Part shown: positions 26,857 to 35,452 of the stretch, in pieces
Position numbering within the stretch: position 1 is the stretch's first letter
Layout: each line of letters starts with the position of its first letter
Source: Oscillospiraceae bacterium
Lineage (GTDB): Bacteria > Bacillota > Clostridia > UBA1212 > SIG427
Direction: 5' to 3'
Length of the DNA: 64,000 nt
Assembly (NCBI GenBank): GCA_015069135.1
Contig: SVJE01000001.1
Location: 227,316 to 291,315 of the forward strand
Notes under the pieces: model-generated
The model's database searches: none
Seen by the model: only the letters and a program-made list of their open reading frames with translations
What the model was told of the DNA's origin: nothing
Program-made: the position numbers and the translations under genes

Positions 26857-28113
26857 ATGAACGAAAAATTTATTAAAGCACAGGAATTAACAAAAAAATA
26901 TGACCAGGAACATTTGCTGGCATTTTACAATGAACTTTCTGCTTGTGAGCAGGAAAATCTTTTAGATCAGATTTTATCAATTGATTTTGACTTAATGAAT
27001 GAACTTTTTTTACAGGCAAAAGCTGAAATGGAAGGTGGTACTGAAATCAAAGGTGAAATTACTCCTATTGGTTGTGTGGAAAAATCTGCCCTTAGTGCCA
27101 ATGAACTAAAAGCCTATGAGGAAAAAGGTCGTAAGATTATGAAAGATGGTGGTTTTGCCGCTGTAACAATGGCTGGTGGACAGGGAACAAGACTTGGTCA
27201 TAACGGACCGAAGGGTACATATGACATTGGACTTGAAAGCCATATGTCACTTTTTGAGATTCAGGCTATGAGACTTAAGAAGAAAAAGGAAGAGTTGGGT
27301 GTTAATATACCTTGGTATATCATGACAAGTAAAGAAAATGATGCTGCAACAAAAGCACATTTTGAAGCAAATAACTACTTTGGTTATGACAAAGACAGTA
27401 TTATGTTCTTTGTACAGTGCATGCTTCCTATGATTCATACAAATGGTAAAGTTGTACTTTGTGAAAAAGGAAAAATTAAAGAAGGTGCTGATGGTCATGG
27501 TGGTATCTTTACAGCTATGATTAAATCCGGTGTTGCTGCCGATATTAAGAAACGTGGTGTGAACTGGCTTTTTGTTGGTGGTATAGATAACGTTCTTGTT
27601 CGTCTCTGTGATCCTGTATTTGTAGGTTACATGGAAGAATCCGGTAAAATGATTGGCGGTAAATCATTAATAAAGAGAGATCCATATGAGAAAGCCGGTG
27701 TTTTCTGTAAGAAAGATGGTAAGCCATATGTAATAGAGTATACTGAAATTTCAAAAGAAATGGCTGAGATGGTTGATGAAAATGGGCAGTATGTATATGG
27801 TGATGCTCATATTCTTTGTAACATGTTTAACTCAAAAGTATTTGATGTTATGGGTGATAAAGGACTTCCTTATCATACAGCATTTAAGAAAACAGCATAT
27901 ATTGATGAAAATGGTAATGAAATAACTCCTGATAAGCCAAATGCATACAAATTTGAGGCATTTATTTTTGATGCGTTTAATTTCTTTGATGATATGGCAA
28001 TCTTAAGAATTACAAGAGAAGAGGAGTTTGCTCCTGTAAAGAATAAAGAGGGCGAAGATAGTCCTGCAACTGCAAAAGCACTTTATGAGGCTTGCGGAGA
28101 GGAGATTTATTAA
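26857..28113 (+). CDS. UDPGP-type UDP-sugar pyrophosphorylase
   Basis: A 418-residue nucleotidyltransferase of the eukaryote-like UDPGP type I family, which includes UDP-N-acetylhexosamine and UDP-glucose pyrophosphorylases. The UTP-binding loop MAGGQGTRLG lies near residues 105-114, GPKGTYDIG follows, and FVGGIDNVLVRLCDP is the metal/uridine region. It should make a UDP-activated sugar from UTP and a sugar-1-phosphate for wall or surface glycans. It differs from the GalU-type enzyme common in bacteria. It is first in an operon that reaches whiA, 3 bases before the next gene. UDP-GlcNAc versus UDP-Glc specificity cannot be decided. Confidence 0.88.
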   Translation: MNEKFIKAQELTKKYDQEHLLAFYNELSACEQENLLDQILSIDFDLMNELFLQAKAEMEGGTEIKGEITPIGCVEKSALSANELKAYEEKGRKIMKDGGFAAVTMAGGQGTRLGHNGPKGTYDIGLESHMSLFEIQAMRLKKKKEELGVNIPWYIMTSKENDAATKAHFEANNYFGYDKDSIMFFVQCMLPMIHTNGKVVLCEKGKIKEGADGHGGIFTAMIKSGVAADIKKRGVNWLFVGGIDNVLVRLCDPVFVGYMEESGKMIGGKSLIKRDPYEKAGVFCKKDGKPYVIEYTEISKEMAEMVDENGQYVYGDAHILCNMFNSKVFDVMGDKGLPYHTAFKKTAYIDENGNEITPDKPNAYKFEAFIFDAFNFFDDMAILRITREEEFAPVKNKEGEDSPATAKALYEACGEEIY

Positions 28114-28116
28114 TTC

Positions 28117-28743
28117 ATGAATAAAGGTCGTAACATTGCCATTTTATTACTGTGTCTGTGTTGTTTAAGTTTACTTACGTTTCTTACTACACTTAACAGA
28201 GATAATAAATCCGGTGTAGTGGATAATGTCAGATATAATCTTGTTTCAACTGTAGAATATACAAAAGAATATGATTTCTATTTTGTTGAAGCAGATAAAA
28301 TGACTGCTAAATTAATTACAACAGAATACAAAGATGATAATGGTAATGTTACATCCACAGAATACTCATTATCTGTGGTAGGTTATCCCTATAATTATTT
28401 GGTCAAAGGTGCCGATAAAAATAGCGCTGTAATTGAGTATTTTGTATCTGATGATGATGCAGCGAAAGAAACAGGCGCATTTGATTTATTTACGGAAGCT
28501 TTTATTTTATCAATGATTTATGGTGCTAAACCTGTATTAAGTGTTACACAGGCAATAATAGTTGCTTTTATTGCTATTATAGGTGGTATTATACTTGCAA
28601 AAACAGAGGAGCTATGGACCTATTTTAATAAAGATTCCGGTGTTGAATTTCCTGAAAATGAGGATCTGAAAAAATATCAGAATGTGGGATTTTCTGTATT
28701 GGGATTATCAGTTATATTGTTATTGATATTTGTTATATTCTAA
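28117..28743 (+). CDS. Membrane protein of unknown function
   Basis: A 208-residue protein not recognised. An N-terminal anchor (residues 7-26), an outside domain of about 110 residues rich in Tyr and acidic residues, a second membrane segment (about 142-162) and a third at the C-terminus (about 190-208) are apparent. It lies between the UDP-sugar pyrophosphorylase (3-base gap) and a sensor kinase (18-base gap), so it could modulate the kinase or the wall; this is inference only. Confidence 0.65.
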   Translation: MNKGRNIAILLLCLCCLSLLTFLTTLNRDNKSGVVDNVRYNLVSTVEYTKEYDFYFVEADKMTAKLITTEYKDDNGNVTSTEYSLSVVGYPYNYLVKGADKNSAVIEYFVSDDDAAKETGAFDLFTEAFILSMIYGAKPVLSVTQAIIVAFIAIIGGIILAKTEELWTYFNKDSGVEFPENEDLKKYQNVGFSVLGLSVILLLIFVIF

Positions 28744-28761
28744 TATAAAAGGCTGGGTTTT

Positions 28762-30303
28762 ATGTCAATTAAGAAACGAATTCTGTTATCAAATATAATA
28801 ATGGTTTTCTTTGTAACAGGCTTTATGATTCTGTTTCTTTTCTTTATGATAAGCATTTATACCCAGGGGTTATTTCAACCTGATGTAGAAGATATATATT
28901 CAAATCCATCTGATTCGTATAATCTTTCTGAATTGCAGGTTGTAGTTCAGGATGTTTCTTCATCTGTCAGAAAATCCGGTTGTGATATTACTAAAGCAAA
29001 AAACTACAGTAGTATCAGAAGATTTTTGAAAATAACAAAAACTGCGTTGGTTATATATGAAGAAGGAGAAATTAAGTATTATTCAGACGGAATCTCAAAA
29101 GACAGTGCTGATTCAATTATAAATTCTTTTGATTTTGTTAATGAGACAGAAAAAGAAAGTACATTTGTATATGCTGACAATGGTACAATGGTTTGTCGTG
29201 CATCAGTTGTTTTAAAAAATAACTCTTCAGCAATATTGTATTTTGTAAATAATACTGCTGATTTTCAAAATGATTCTTCAGGAATTTCTGTATTTCCAAA
29301 TATGGAGCAATCCGGTGCTGTAAAATCAATTAAATATATTGCACTTATATGTATCGGCGCTCTTGTTCTTATTAATCTTATAATTGTATTTGTTATTTCC
29401 AGAAGCATATTAAGACCTTTGCAATTATTGAAGCAGGGTACCAAAATGATTAGTGAAGGTAACCTTGATTTTGAAATTGATTACAATGGTGATGATGAAA
29501 TTTCAGATGTAATTGATAATTTTGAAGATATGAGAAGAAAACTTCTGCTTTCAAATGAAAAACAGAAGAAATATGAAGAAAACAGAAAAGAACTTTTAGC
29601 CGGAATAGGCCATGATTTAAGTACACCTCTTACTTCAATTAAAGGATATGTTTCAGGTCTTCTTGATGGTGTTGCTGATTCACCTGAAAAACAGGAGAAG
29701 TATCTTAAGACAATTTATACAACAGCAGAGGAAATGGATAGACTTGTAAGCGATGTATTTCTTTTTTCTAAACTTGATGTTGATAAAGTTCCTTTTGAAT
29801 TTGAAAAAATTGATATAGGAAGTTATCTTGAAGCTTGTAGTGAAGAATTAAAATTTACTTTTGAAAAAGATAAATTACTAGTATCATTTTCTAATAGACT
29901 TATGTTCCCTAAAATGGTCTTTATTGACAGAAGTCAATTTGCCAGAGTTCTATTGAATATTGCAAAAAATAGTGTCAAATACAAAAAAGAAGAAGTTGCA
30001 AGTCTTCACATTGATGTTTCATGTGTTAATTCTGATTCTACTGAAATGGTTAAAATTACTCTTAAGGATAATGGTATTGGTGTACCTGAAGAATTAACCG
30101 GAAAGATATTTGAGACATTTTACCGAAATGATCCGGCGAGAACTGATACAAGTTCCGGAAGCGGCTTAGGACTTGCGATTGCAAAACAGATTGTTAACAG
30201 GCATTGTGGTAGCATAACTGCAGAAAGCATAATTGGTGAAGGACTTTCGATTATAATTACTCTTCCTGTTCATGAAGAAGAAAAAGGAGATTTAGTTATA
30301 TGA
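28762..30303 (+). CDS. Two-component sensor histidine kinase
   Basis: A 513-residue kinase with two membrane segments (about 9-35 and 192-215) enclosing a 155-residue outside sensor domain, a HAMP linker (about 216-268), HisKA with phosphoacceptor H284 in GIGHDLSTPLTS and a HATPase domain with NIAKNSVKYK (N box), DNGIGVPEE and GSGLGLAIAKQI (G boxes). It should phosphorylate the adjacent regulator, with which it overlaps by four bases (ATGA). Its signal is unknown; placement before hprK, murB and whiA suggests envelope or growth control. The ribosome site is weak. Confidence 0.95.
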   Translation: MSIKKRILLSNIIMVFFVTGFMILFLFFMISIYTQGLFQPDVEDIYSNPSDSYNLSELQVVVQDVSSSVRKSGCDITKAKNYSSIRRFLKITKTALVIYEEGEIKYYSDGISKDSADSIINSFDFVNETEKESTFVYADNGTMVCRASVVLKNNSSAILYFVNNTADFQNDSSGISVFPNMEQSGAVKSIKYIALICIGALVLINLIIVFVISRSILRPLQLLKQGTKMISEGNLDFEIDYNGDDEISDVIDNFEDMRRKLLLSNEKQKKYEENRKELLAGIGHDLSTPLTSIKGYVSGLLDGVADSPEKQEKYLKTIYTTAEEMDRLVSDVFLFSKLDVDKVPFEFEKIDIGSYLEACSEELKFTFEKDKLLVSFSNRLMFPKMVFIDRSQFARVLLNIAKNSVKYKKEEVASLHIDVSCVNSDSTEMVKITLKDNGIGVPEELTGKIFETFYRNDPARTDTSSGSGLGLAIAKQIVNRHCGSITAESIIGEGLSIIITLPVHEEEKGDLVI

Positions 30304-30998
30304 AAAAAATATTGATAATTGAAGATGATAAGAACATAGCTTCTCTTGAACGTGACTATCTTGAAGTAAATGGGTACGAAGTTAGTGTGGAAAGCAATGG
30401 TAACACAGGTCTTAAATCGGCACTGAAGAATGAATTTAATTTAGTTATTCTTGATATAATGCTTCCGGGAATAGATGGATTTGAGATTTGTAAGACAATA
30501 CGTAAAGAAAAAGATATACCCATTTTATTAGTTTCTGCAAAAAAAGAAGACATTGATAAAATCAGAGGCCTGGGTCTTGGCGCAGATGATTATATTGTTA
30601 AGCCATTTAGTCCCAGTGAACTTGTAGCCAGGGTAAACGCTCACATTTCCAGATTTGAAAGATTAACAGCAAACAATTCAGAAGATAGTTCAAAATCTGA
30701 TATAATTGAGACAGGTGGTCTTGTAATCGACATTAAGGCACGAAGGGTTTTTGTTGACAACAATGAGATCTCTCTTGCAAATAAAGAATTCGACTTACTT
30801 GTTTTTCTTGCATCTAATCCGAATATTGTTTATAGTAAGGATACACTTTTTGATAAAATATGGGGATTTGATTCTTTTGGTGAAACATCTACAGTAACTG
30901 TTCACATAAATAGAATCAGAGAGAAAATTGAAAAGGATATGTCAAATCCATCATATATTGAAACTGTATGGGGTGCAGGATATAGATTTAAAGGGTAA
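30300..30998 (+). CDS. OmpR/PhoB-family response regulator
   Basis: A 232-residue regulator: receiver domain (1-120) with the acidic pair in IEDDKN, phosphoacceptor D52 in ILDIMLPGIDGFE, a conserved Ser in LLVSAK and K102-region YIVKPFSPSE, followed by a winged-helix DNA-binding domain (about 135-232, with TVTVHINRIREKIE and WGAGYRFKG). It pairs with the overlapping kinase. hprK begins 15 bases downstream, so the system is transcribed together with wall and sugar-control genes. Confidence 0.96.
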   Translation: MKKILIIEDDKNIASLERDYLEVNGYEVSVESNGNTGLKSALKNEFNLVILDIMLPGIDGFEICKTIRKEKDIPILLVSAKKEDIDKIRGLGLGADDYIVKPFSPSELVARVNAHISRFERLTANNSEDSSKSDIIETGGLVIDIKARRVFVDNNEISLANKEFDLLVFLASNPNIVYSKDTLFDKIWGFDSFGETSTVTVHINRIREKIEKDMSNPSYIETVWGAGYRFKG

Positions 30999-31013
30999 TT
31001 TTCGGGGGAAGTT

Positions 31014-31985
31014 ATGAAAAATAATTTTTATGTTACATTGAAAGAAATAGTTGATGACCTTAATCTTTCTGTACTTTGTTGCAGTGAAAGAATTGATAAA
31101 ATTAAGGTAAGAACACCTGATATGAACAGACCTGGGCTTGCACTATCCGGTTATGTTCAGGATTTTTCAGCAGACAGAATACAGCTTTTGGGTAATGTTG
31201 AAATGAACTATTTAAGAGATCTTTCAATGCAGACCAGAAAAAGAAAGCTTGAATCCTTGTTTTCTTTTAAGTTTCCTTGTTTAATTTTATGTAGAGGATT
31301 AAAACCTTTCCCGGGTATGCTTGACATAGCAAGAAGACATGGTGTTCCTGTACTTTCCTCATCCGGTGTTACTACTGAAATGTATAGTAATATAAACAGA
31401 TATCTTATGGTAAGATTAGCACCAAGAGAAAGTATTCATGGTTGTCTTATTGAAGTTTACGGCGAAGGTGTTCTTATTATGGGTAACAGTGGAGTGGGTA
31501 AAAGTGAAACAGCTCTGGAACTGGTAAAAAGAGGACACAGATTAGTAGCTGATGATCTTGTTGAAATCAGAAAAGTATCTGATTCTACTCTTGTTGGAAG
31601 TGCCCCTGAAGTAATAAGGCATCTTATTGAAATAAGAGGCATAGGTTTTTTGGATGTCAGACATCTTTTTGGTATTGGTGCTGTAAAATTAACTGAGAAT
31701 ATTGAACTTATAATAAATTTAGAGCACTGGATAGAAGGTAAGGAATACGAAAGAGTAGGTGTAGAAGATCAATTTACTGAGATTCTTGGTAATAAAGTTC
31801 CTTCTGTAACTATTCCTGTAATTGCAGGTAGAAATCTTGCTATTATAGTTGAGTCTGCAGCTATGAATAACAGACAGAAGAAAATGGGATATAACTCTGC
31901 CTTGGAGCTTAATAAAAGAGTATTTGAACAAGCAGAAAATAAATCAGATCCTGATTGGGATCGTTCAATTGAATTTTTTAAATAG
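31014..31985 (+). CDS. hprK: HPr kinase/phosphorylase
   Basis: A 323-residue bifunctional enzyme that phosphorylates HPr at Ser46 in response to glycolytic intermediates and removes the phosphate when phosphate is high, controlling carbon catabolite repression. The P-loop is GNSGVGKS (residues 157-164), preceded by an IHGCLIEVYG stretch typical of the family. VGVEDQFTEILGNKVPSVTI near residue 250 corresponds to the C-terminal HPr-contacting region. GGGGGA precedes the ATG. murB starts 9 bases downstream. Confidence 0.96.
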   Translation: MKNNFYVTLKEIVDDLNLSVLCCSERIDKIKVRTPDMNRPGLALSGYVQDFSADRIQLLGNVEMNYLRDLSMQTRKRKLESLFSFKFPCLILCRGLKPFPGMLDIARRHGVPVLSSSGVTTEMYSNINRYLMVRLAPRESIHGCLIEVYGEGVLIMGNSGVGKSETALELVKRGHRLVADDLVEIRKVSDSTLVGSAPEVIRHLIEIRGIGFLDVRHLFGIGAVKLTENIELIINLEHWIEGKEYERVGVEDQFTEILGNKVPSVTIPVIAGRNLAIIVESAAMNNRQKKMGYNSALELNKRVFEQAENKSDPDWDRSIEFFK

Positions 31986-31994
31986 GAGAATTTT

Positions 31995-32975
31995 ATGACA
32001 GATACAAATAGAAATGATATAAACAGAATTTGCGGTGATGTTCTTTGGCATGAGTCTATGAAAAAACATACAACATTTAAAGTCGGCGGAGAAGTTGAAT
32101 GTTATGCAAGTCCTGCTTCTGTTGACAGTCTTATCAGATTAGTTAAATATTGTATAAAAAATCATATTTCTTTTTATGTGGTAGGTAATGGAAGTAATCT
32201 TTTAGTTTGTGATGAGGGTCTTTCCGGTGTTGTAATTCATGTTGGTAAAAACCTTAACACAATTAAATTTAAAGACAATTATTCCGATATTGCAGGCTGT
32301 AAAATTCCTGAAAACATTTTACCGGAAAATAAAAAAATAATAGTTGCCGGAGCAGGTATAATGTTAAGTGCTTTATCTGCTTTTGCTCTTAAGCATAGTT
32401 TACAGGGTCTGGAATTTGCTTCCGGGATTCCAGGCACATTAGGTGGTGCATTTGTTATGAATGCCGGTGCATATGATGGTGAAATTTCGCAAGTTTGTTT
32501 AGGTTCTGTTGTCTATGATATTGATAATGACAAAGTTTTGTTCCTTGATAATAAAGATCAGGAGTTTGGTTATCGTTCCAGTATATATCAGAAAAAAGGA
32601 TATGTATTATTATATGGAATTATGGCTTTGGAAAGTGGTGTTGAAAGTGAAATCAGGGCTAAAATTGATGATTACAGTCAGAGAAGACGTAGCAAACAAC
32701 CACTTAATATGCCAAGCGCAGGAAGTACTTTTAAACGGCCTGAGGGAGCTTATGCAGGTAAGCTTATTGAGGATTGTGGTTTAAGAGGGTATACAATAGG
32801 TGGAGCTCAGGTTTCTGAAAAACATTGTGGCTTTGTTGTGAATACAGGAAATGCTACCTGTTCTGACATTGTTTCGTTAATTAAAGATATTCAGAATAAA
32901 GTTAAGAGTGAAACCGGTTTTATTTTAGAACCTGAAGTTAAATATTTAGGAGAAGGTAATGTCTTTTGCAAATGA
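31995..32975 (+). CDS. murB: UDP-N-acetylenolpyruvoylglucosamine reductase MurB
   Basis: A 326-residue flavoenzyme for the second committed step of peptidoglycan precursor synthesis, reducing UDP-GlcNAc-enolpyruvate with NADPH. HTTFKVGG at the start and VVGNGSNLLVCD near residue 60 are FAD-binding marks; IPGTLGGAFVMNAGAY, YRSSIYQ and SAGSTFKRPEG are the core motifs, with the Ser general acid in GSTF. A C-terminal Glu is in LEPEVKYLG. AGGAG lies about 7 bases before the ATG. It overlaps whiA by 17 bases. Confidence 0.97.
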   Translation: MTDTNRNDINRICGDVLWHESMKKHTTFKVGGEVECYASPASVDSLIRLVKYCIKNHISFYVVGNGSNLLVCDEGLSGVVIHVGKNLNTIKFKDNYSDIAGCKIPENILPENKKIIVAGAGIMLSALSAFALKHSLQGLEFASGIPGTLGGAFVMNAGAYDGEISQVCLGSVVYDIDNDKVLFLDNKDQEFGYRSSIYQKKGYVLLYGIMALESGVESEIRAKIDDYSQRRRSKQPLNMPSAGSTFKRPEGAYAGKLIEDCGLRGYTIGGAQVSEKHCGFVVNTGNATCSDIVSLIKDIQNKVKSETGFILEPEVKYLGEGNVFCK

Positions 32976-33711
32976 AGTTAAACAACAATTATGTCGTGCT
33001 GAAGTAAAATCTTCCTCTGCTGCTTTGTATGAGTTACTTGGGTTATCCTCAGGTAAAAAGTTTTATTCTGAAAGACAAACTTTTCTTGAAAAAAAAGCCG
33101 GAGGAACCCTTGTTGAATTATTTAAACCCGAACATCTTGAGAATGATATTTCTGAAGATGAAACAAAAGGTTTTATAAGAGGCTGTTTTATTGCAACCGG
33201 AACTGTTAATAATCCTTCAAAATCCTCTCATTTAGAAATTCGATTTACGGACAGCATGTTAGGTGTTTTTTGTCGTGAACAGATGATAATGGCCGGTTTT
33301 GCCCCTAATGTGTCCTTCAGAAGAGAATACATGGTTCTTTATATTAAGAAAACAGAGTTAATTGTGGATTTGCTTACATATTTAGGTGCGTATAAGGCTG
33401 TTCTTGATTTTGATAATGCTGTTGTCGCAAAGGAATTAAATGTTTCTGTTCAGAGAGCAGTAAACTGTGATCTTGCAAATATTGATAAAGCAAGTTCGGT
33501 TGGAAAGAAACAGATTGAAGCAATACATAAACTAAAAAAATCAGGGAGATTTAATGCTTTACCTGAAAATGTGAAAGAAATTGCTGAATTAAGACTCAGA
33601 AATCCGGAAAGTTCTCTGACAGAACTGGGAAAATTGTTGGATCCGCCAATATCTAAATCCGGAGCGGCTCACAGAATGAAACAGATAATGGATGTAAGTG
33701 ATAAGCTATAA
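32959..33711 (+). CDS. whiA: WhiA, shortened sporulation/division regulator
   Basis: A 250-residue DNA-binding protein of the WhiA family, which links growth to division in Gram-positive bacteria. Family marks are MSFANEVKQQL at the N-terminus, FIRGCFIATGTVNNP, VQRAVNCDLAN and a C-terminal helix-turn-helix (LTELGKLL, then ISKSGAAHRMKQI). WhiA is usually near 310 residues; here only about 75 residues precede the FIRG motif, so the first LAGLIDADG-like repeat is much reduced while the DNA-binding end is intact. AGGAGAAGG precedes the ATG. It is last in the operon and is followed by a terminator. Confidence 0.9.
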   Translation: MSFANEVKQQLCRAEVKSSSAALYELLGLSSGKKFYSERQTFLEKKAGGTLVELFKPEHLENDISEDETKGFIRGCFIATGTVNNPSKSSHLEIRFTDSMLGVFCREQMIMAGFAPNVSFRREYMVLYIKKTELIVDLLTYLGAYKAVLDFDNAVVAKELNVSVQRAVNCDLANIDKASSVGKKQIEAIHKLKKSGRFNALPENVKEIAELRLRNPESSLTELGKLLDPPISKSGAAHRMKQIMDVSDKL

Positions 33712-33716
33712 AAAAG

Positions 33717-33744
33717 GACTTGTGATAAAGTTAAATCACAAGTC
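33717..33744. terminator. Bidirectional terminator between whiA and glnS
   Basis: GACTTGTGAT (33717-33726) pairs perfectly with ATCACAAGTC (33735-33744). The plus strand is followed by ATTTT and the minus strand by CCTTTTTT, so both convergent units can end here. Confidence 0.85.
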
Positions 33745-33759
33745 ATTTTAAGTTAAACT

Positions 33760-35439
33760 TTATTTTTTACCACCCTTAAATCCGTCTTTAAGAGATACTG
33801 TTCTGTTGAACACAGGTTTTTCGGCTGTATGGTCATCATCAGTACTGAAGAAACCGTTTCTTAAGAATTGGAAGTGTGAGTTCTTAGGGAATTTTGCTAA
33901 GTATGGCTCTACAAATGCATTTTCACAAACCTTAAGTGAGTCAGGATTCAGTTTCTCTAAATATGTTCTTCCGTCAGAATCATCCATCGGATTTTCATCA
34001 GCAAACAACTGTTCATAAAGGTTAACTGTTGCAGGTACAGCATCATGGGCAGATACCCAGTGAATTGTACCTTTGACTTTTCTTCCTTCTAACCAACCAC
34101 CTTTAGATTCCGGATCATAAGTACAGTGAACAACTGTTACATTACCATCATCGTCTGTTTCATAAGATACACATTTTGCATAATATGCATATTTAAGGCG
34201 AACTTCATTACCGGGGAAAAGACGGAAATAACCTTTAACAGGTTCAATCATAAAGTCATCTCTTTCAATGTAAAGCTCTTTTGAGAAAGCAACTTTTCTG
34301 TTACCCATTTCAGGATTTTCTGGATTTACTTCTGCATCAAATTCTTCAATTAAATCCTCTGGATAGTTGTCTATAACAAGCTTAATTGGATTAAGAACAG
34401 CCATACCTCTTGGAGCGGTCATTTTTAAGTCCTCACGAATACAGTATTCAAGAAGAGCATAGTCAACGGTACTGTTACTTGTAGAAACACCTACAGTTTC
34501 AATAAACTTTCTTATTGACCCCGGTGTATATCCTCTGCGTCGAAGTCCGCAAAGAGTAGGCATTCTAGGGTCATCCCAACCGGAAACAACACCTGTTTCA
34601 ACAAGGTTCCTTAAATAACGCTTACTCATTACTGTATAAGTAAGATTAAGTCTTGCAAATTCATTTTGGCAAGGCTGCGGATCAAATGGACCGCATTTTT
34701 CAACAACCCAATCGTATAAAGGTCTATGGTCTTTGAACCCTACATCACATAAAGAGTGGGTTATACCTTCAAATGCATCTTCAAGCGGATGAGCAAAGTC
34801 GTACATTGGATAAATGCACCATTCATTACCTGTTTTATGATGGTGGGCTTTAACTATTCTGTAAATAGCAGGGTCTCTCATATTCATATTAGGAGAAGCC
34901 ATATCAATTTTTGCTCTTAAGATACATTCACCTTCGTTAAACTCTCCATTTTTCATTTTTTCAAAGAGTTCAAGGTTTTCTGAAACAGCACGATCTCTGT
35001 ATGGACTATTTTTACCCGGCTCTGTAAGAGTACCTCTGTATTCCTTCATCTCTTCAGCAGTAAGGTTATCAACATAGGCAAGACCTTCTTTAATAAGCCT
35101 TACAGCACATTCATACATTCTCGGAAAATATTCAGAAGCAAAAAGAACTTTTTCCCACTTAAAACCAAGCCAACTTACATCATTTTTAATAGCATCAACA
35201 TATTCAGTATCTTCTTTGGTAGGGTTAGTATCATCAAATCTTAAATTACATTTACCACCATATTTTTCAGCAGTACCAAAGTCAACACAAATAGCTTTAG
35301 CATGTCCTATGTGAAGATATCCGTTAGGCTCCGGAGGAAATCTTGTATAGACGGTTTTTCCTTCGTAACGACCACCAGCAGCTATATCAGCATCGATAAT
35401 ATCATGTATAAAATTGTTATTACTTGTTATTTCACTCAT
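33760..35439 (-). CDS. glnS: Glutaminyl-tRNA synthetase
   Basis: A 559-residue class I synthetase that charges tRNA-Gln directly. The ATP-site motif is HIGH (residues 43-46, in PEPNGYLHIGHAKA), the KMSKS equivalent is VMSKR near residue 266, and the C-terminal two-barrel anticodon-binding domain is full length. PEPNG rather than PSPTG before HIGH separates GlnRS from GluRS. Many Bacillota lack GlnRS and use the GatCAB amidotransferase route, so its presence is informative. It is 13 bases downstream of gltX in the same direction, and GAGAGG precedes its ATG. Confidence 0.97.
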   Translation of the reverse strand: MSEITSNNNFIHDIIDADIAAGGRYEGKTVYTRFPPEPNGYLHIGHAKAICVDFGTAEKYGGKCNLRFDDTNPTKEDTEYVDAIKNDVSWLGFKWEKVLFASEYFPRMYECAVRLIKEGLAYVDNLTAEEMKEYRGTLTEPGKNSPYRDRAVSENLELFEKMKNGEFNEGECILRAKIDMASPNMNMRDPAIYRIVKAHHHKTGNEWCIYPMYDFAHPLEDAFEGITHSLCDVGFKDHRPLYDWVVEKCGPFDPQPCQNEFARLNLTYTVMSKRYLRNLVETGVVSGWDDPRMPTLCGLRRRGYTPGSIRKFIETVGVSTSNSTVDYALLEYCIREDLKMTAPRGMAVLNPIKLVIDNYPEDLIEEFDAEVNPENPEMGNRKVAFSKELYIERDDFMIEPVKGYFRLFPGNEVRLKYAYYAKCVSYETDDDGNVTVVHCTYDPESKGGWLEGRKVKGTIHWVSAHDAVPATVNLYEQLFADENPMDDSDGRTYLEKLNPDSLKVCENAFVEPYLAKFPKNSHFQFLRNGFFSTDDDHTAEKPVFNRTVSLKDGFKGGKK

Positions 35440-35452
35440 TTTTATCAGCCTC

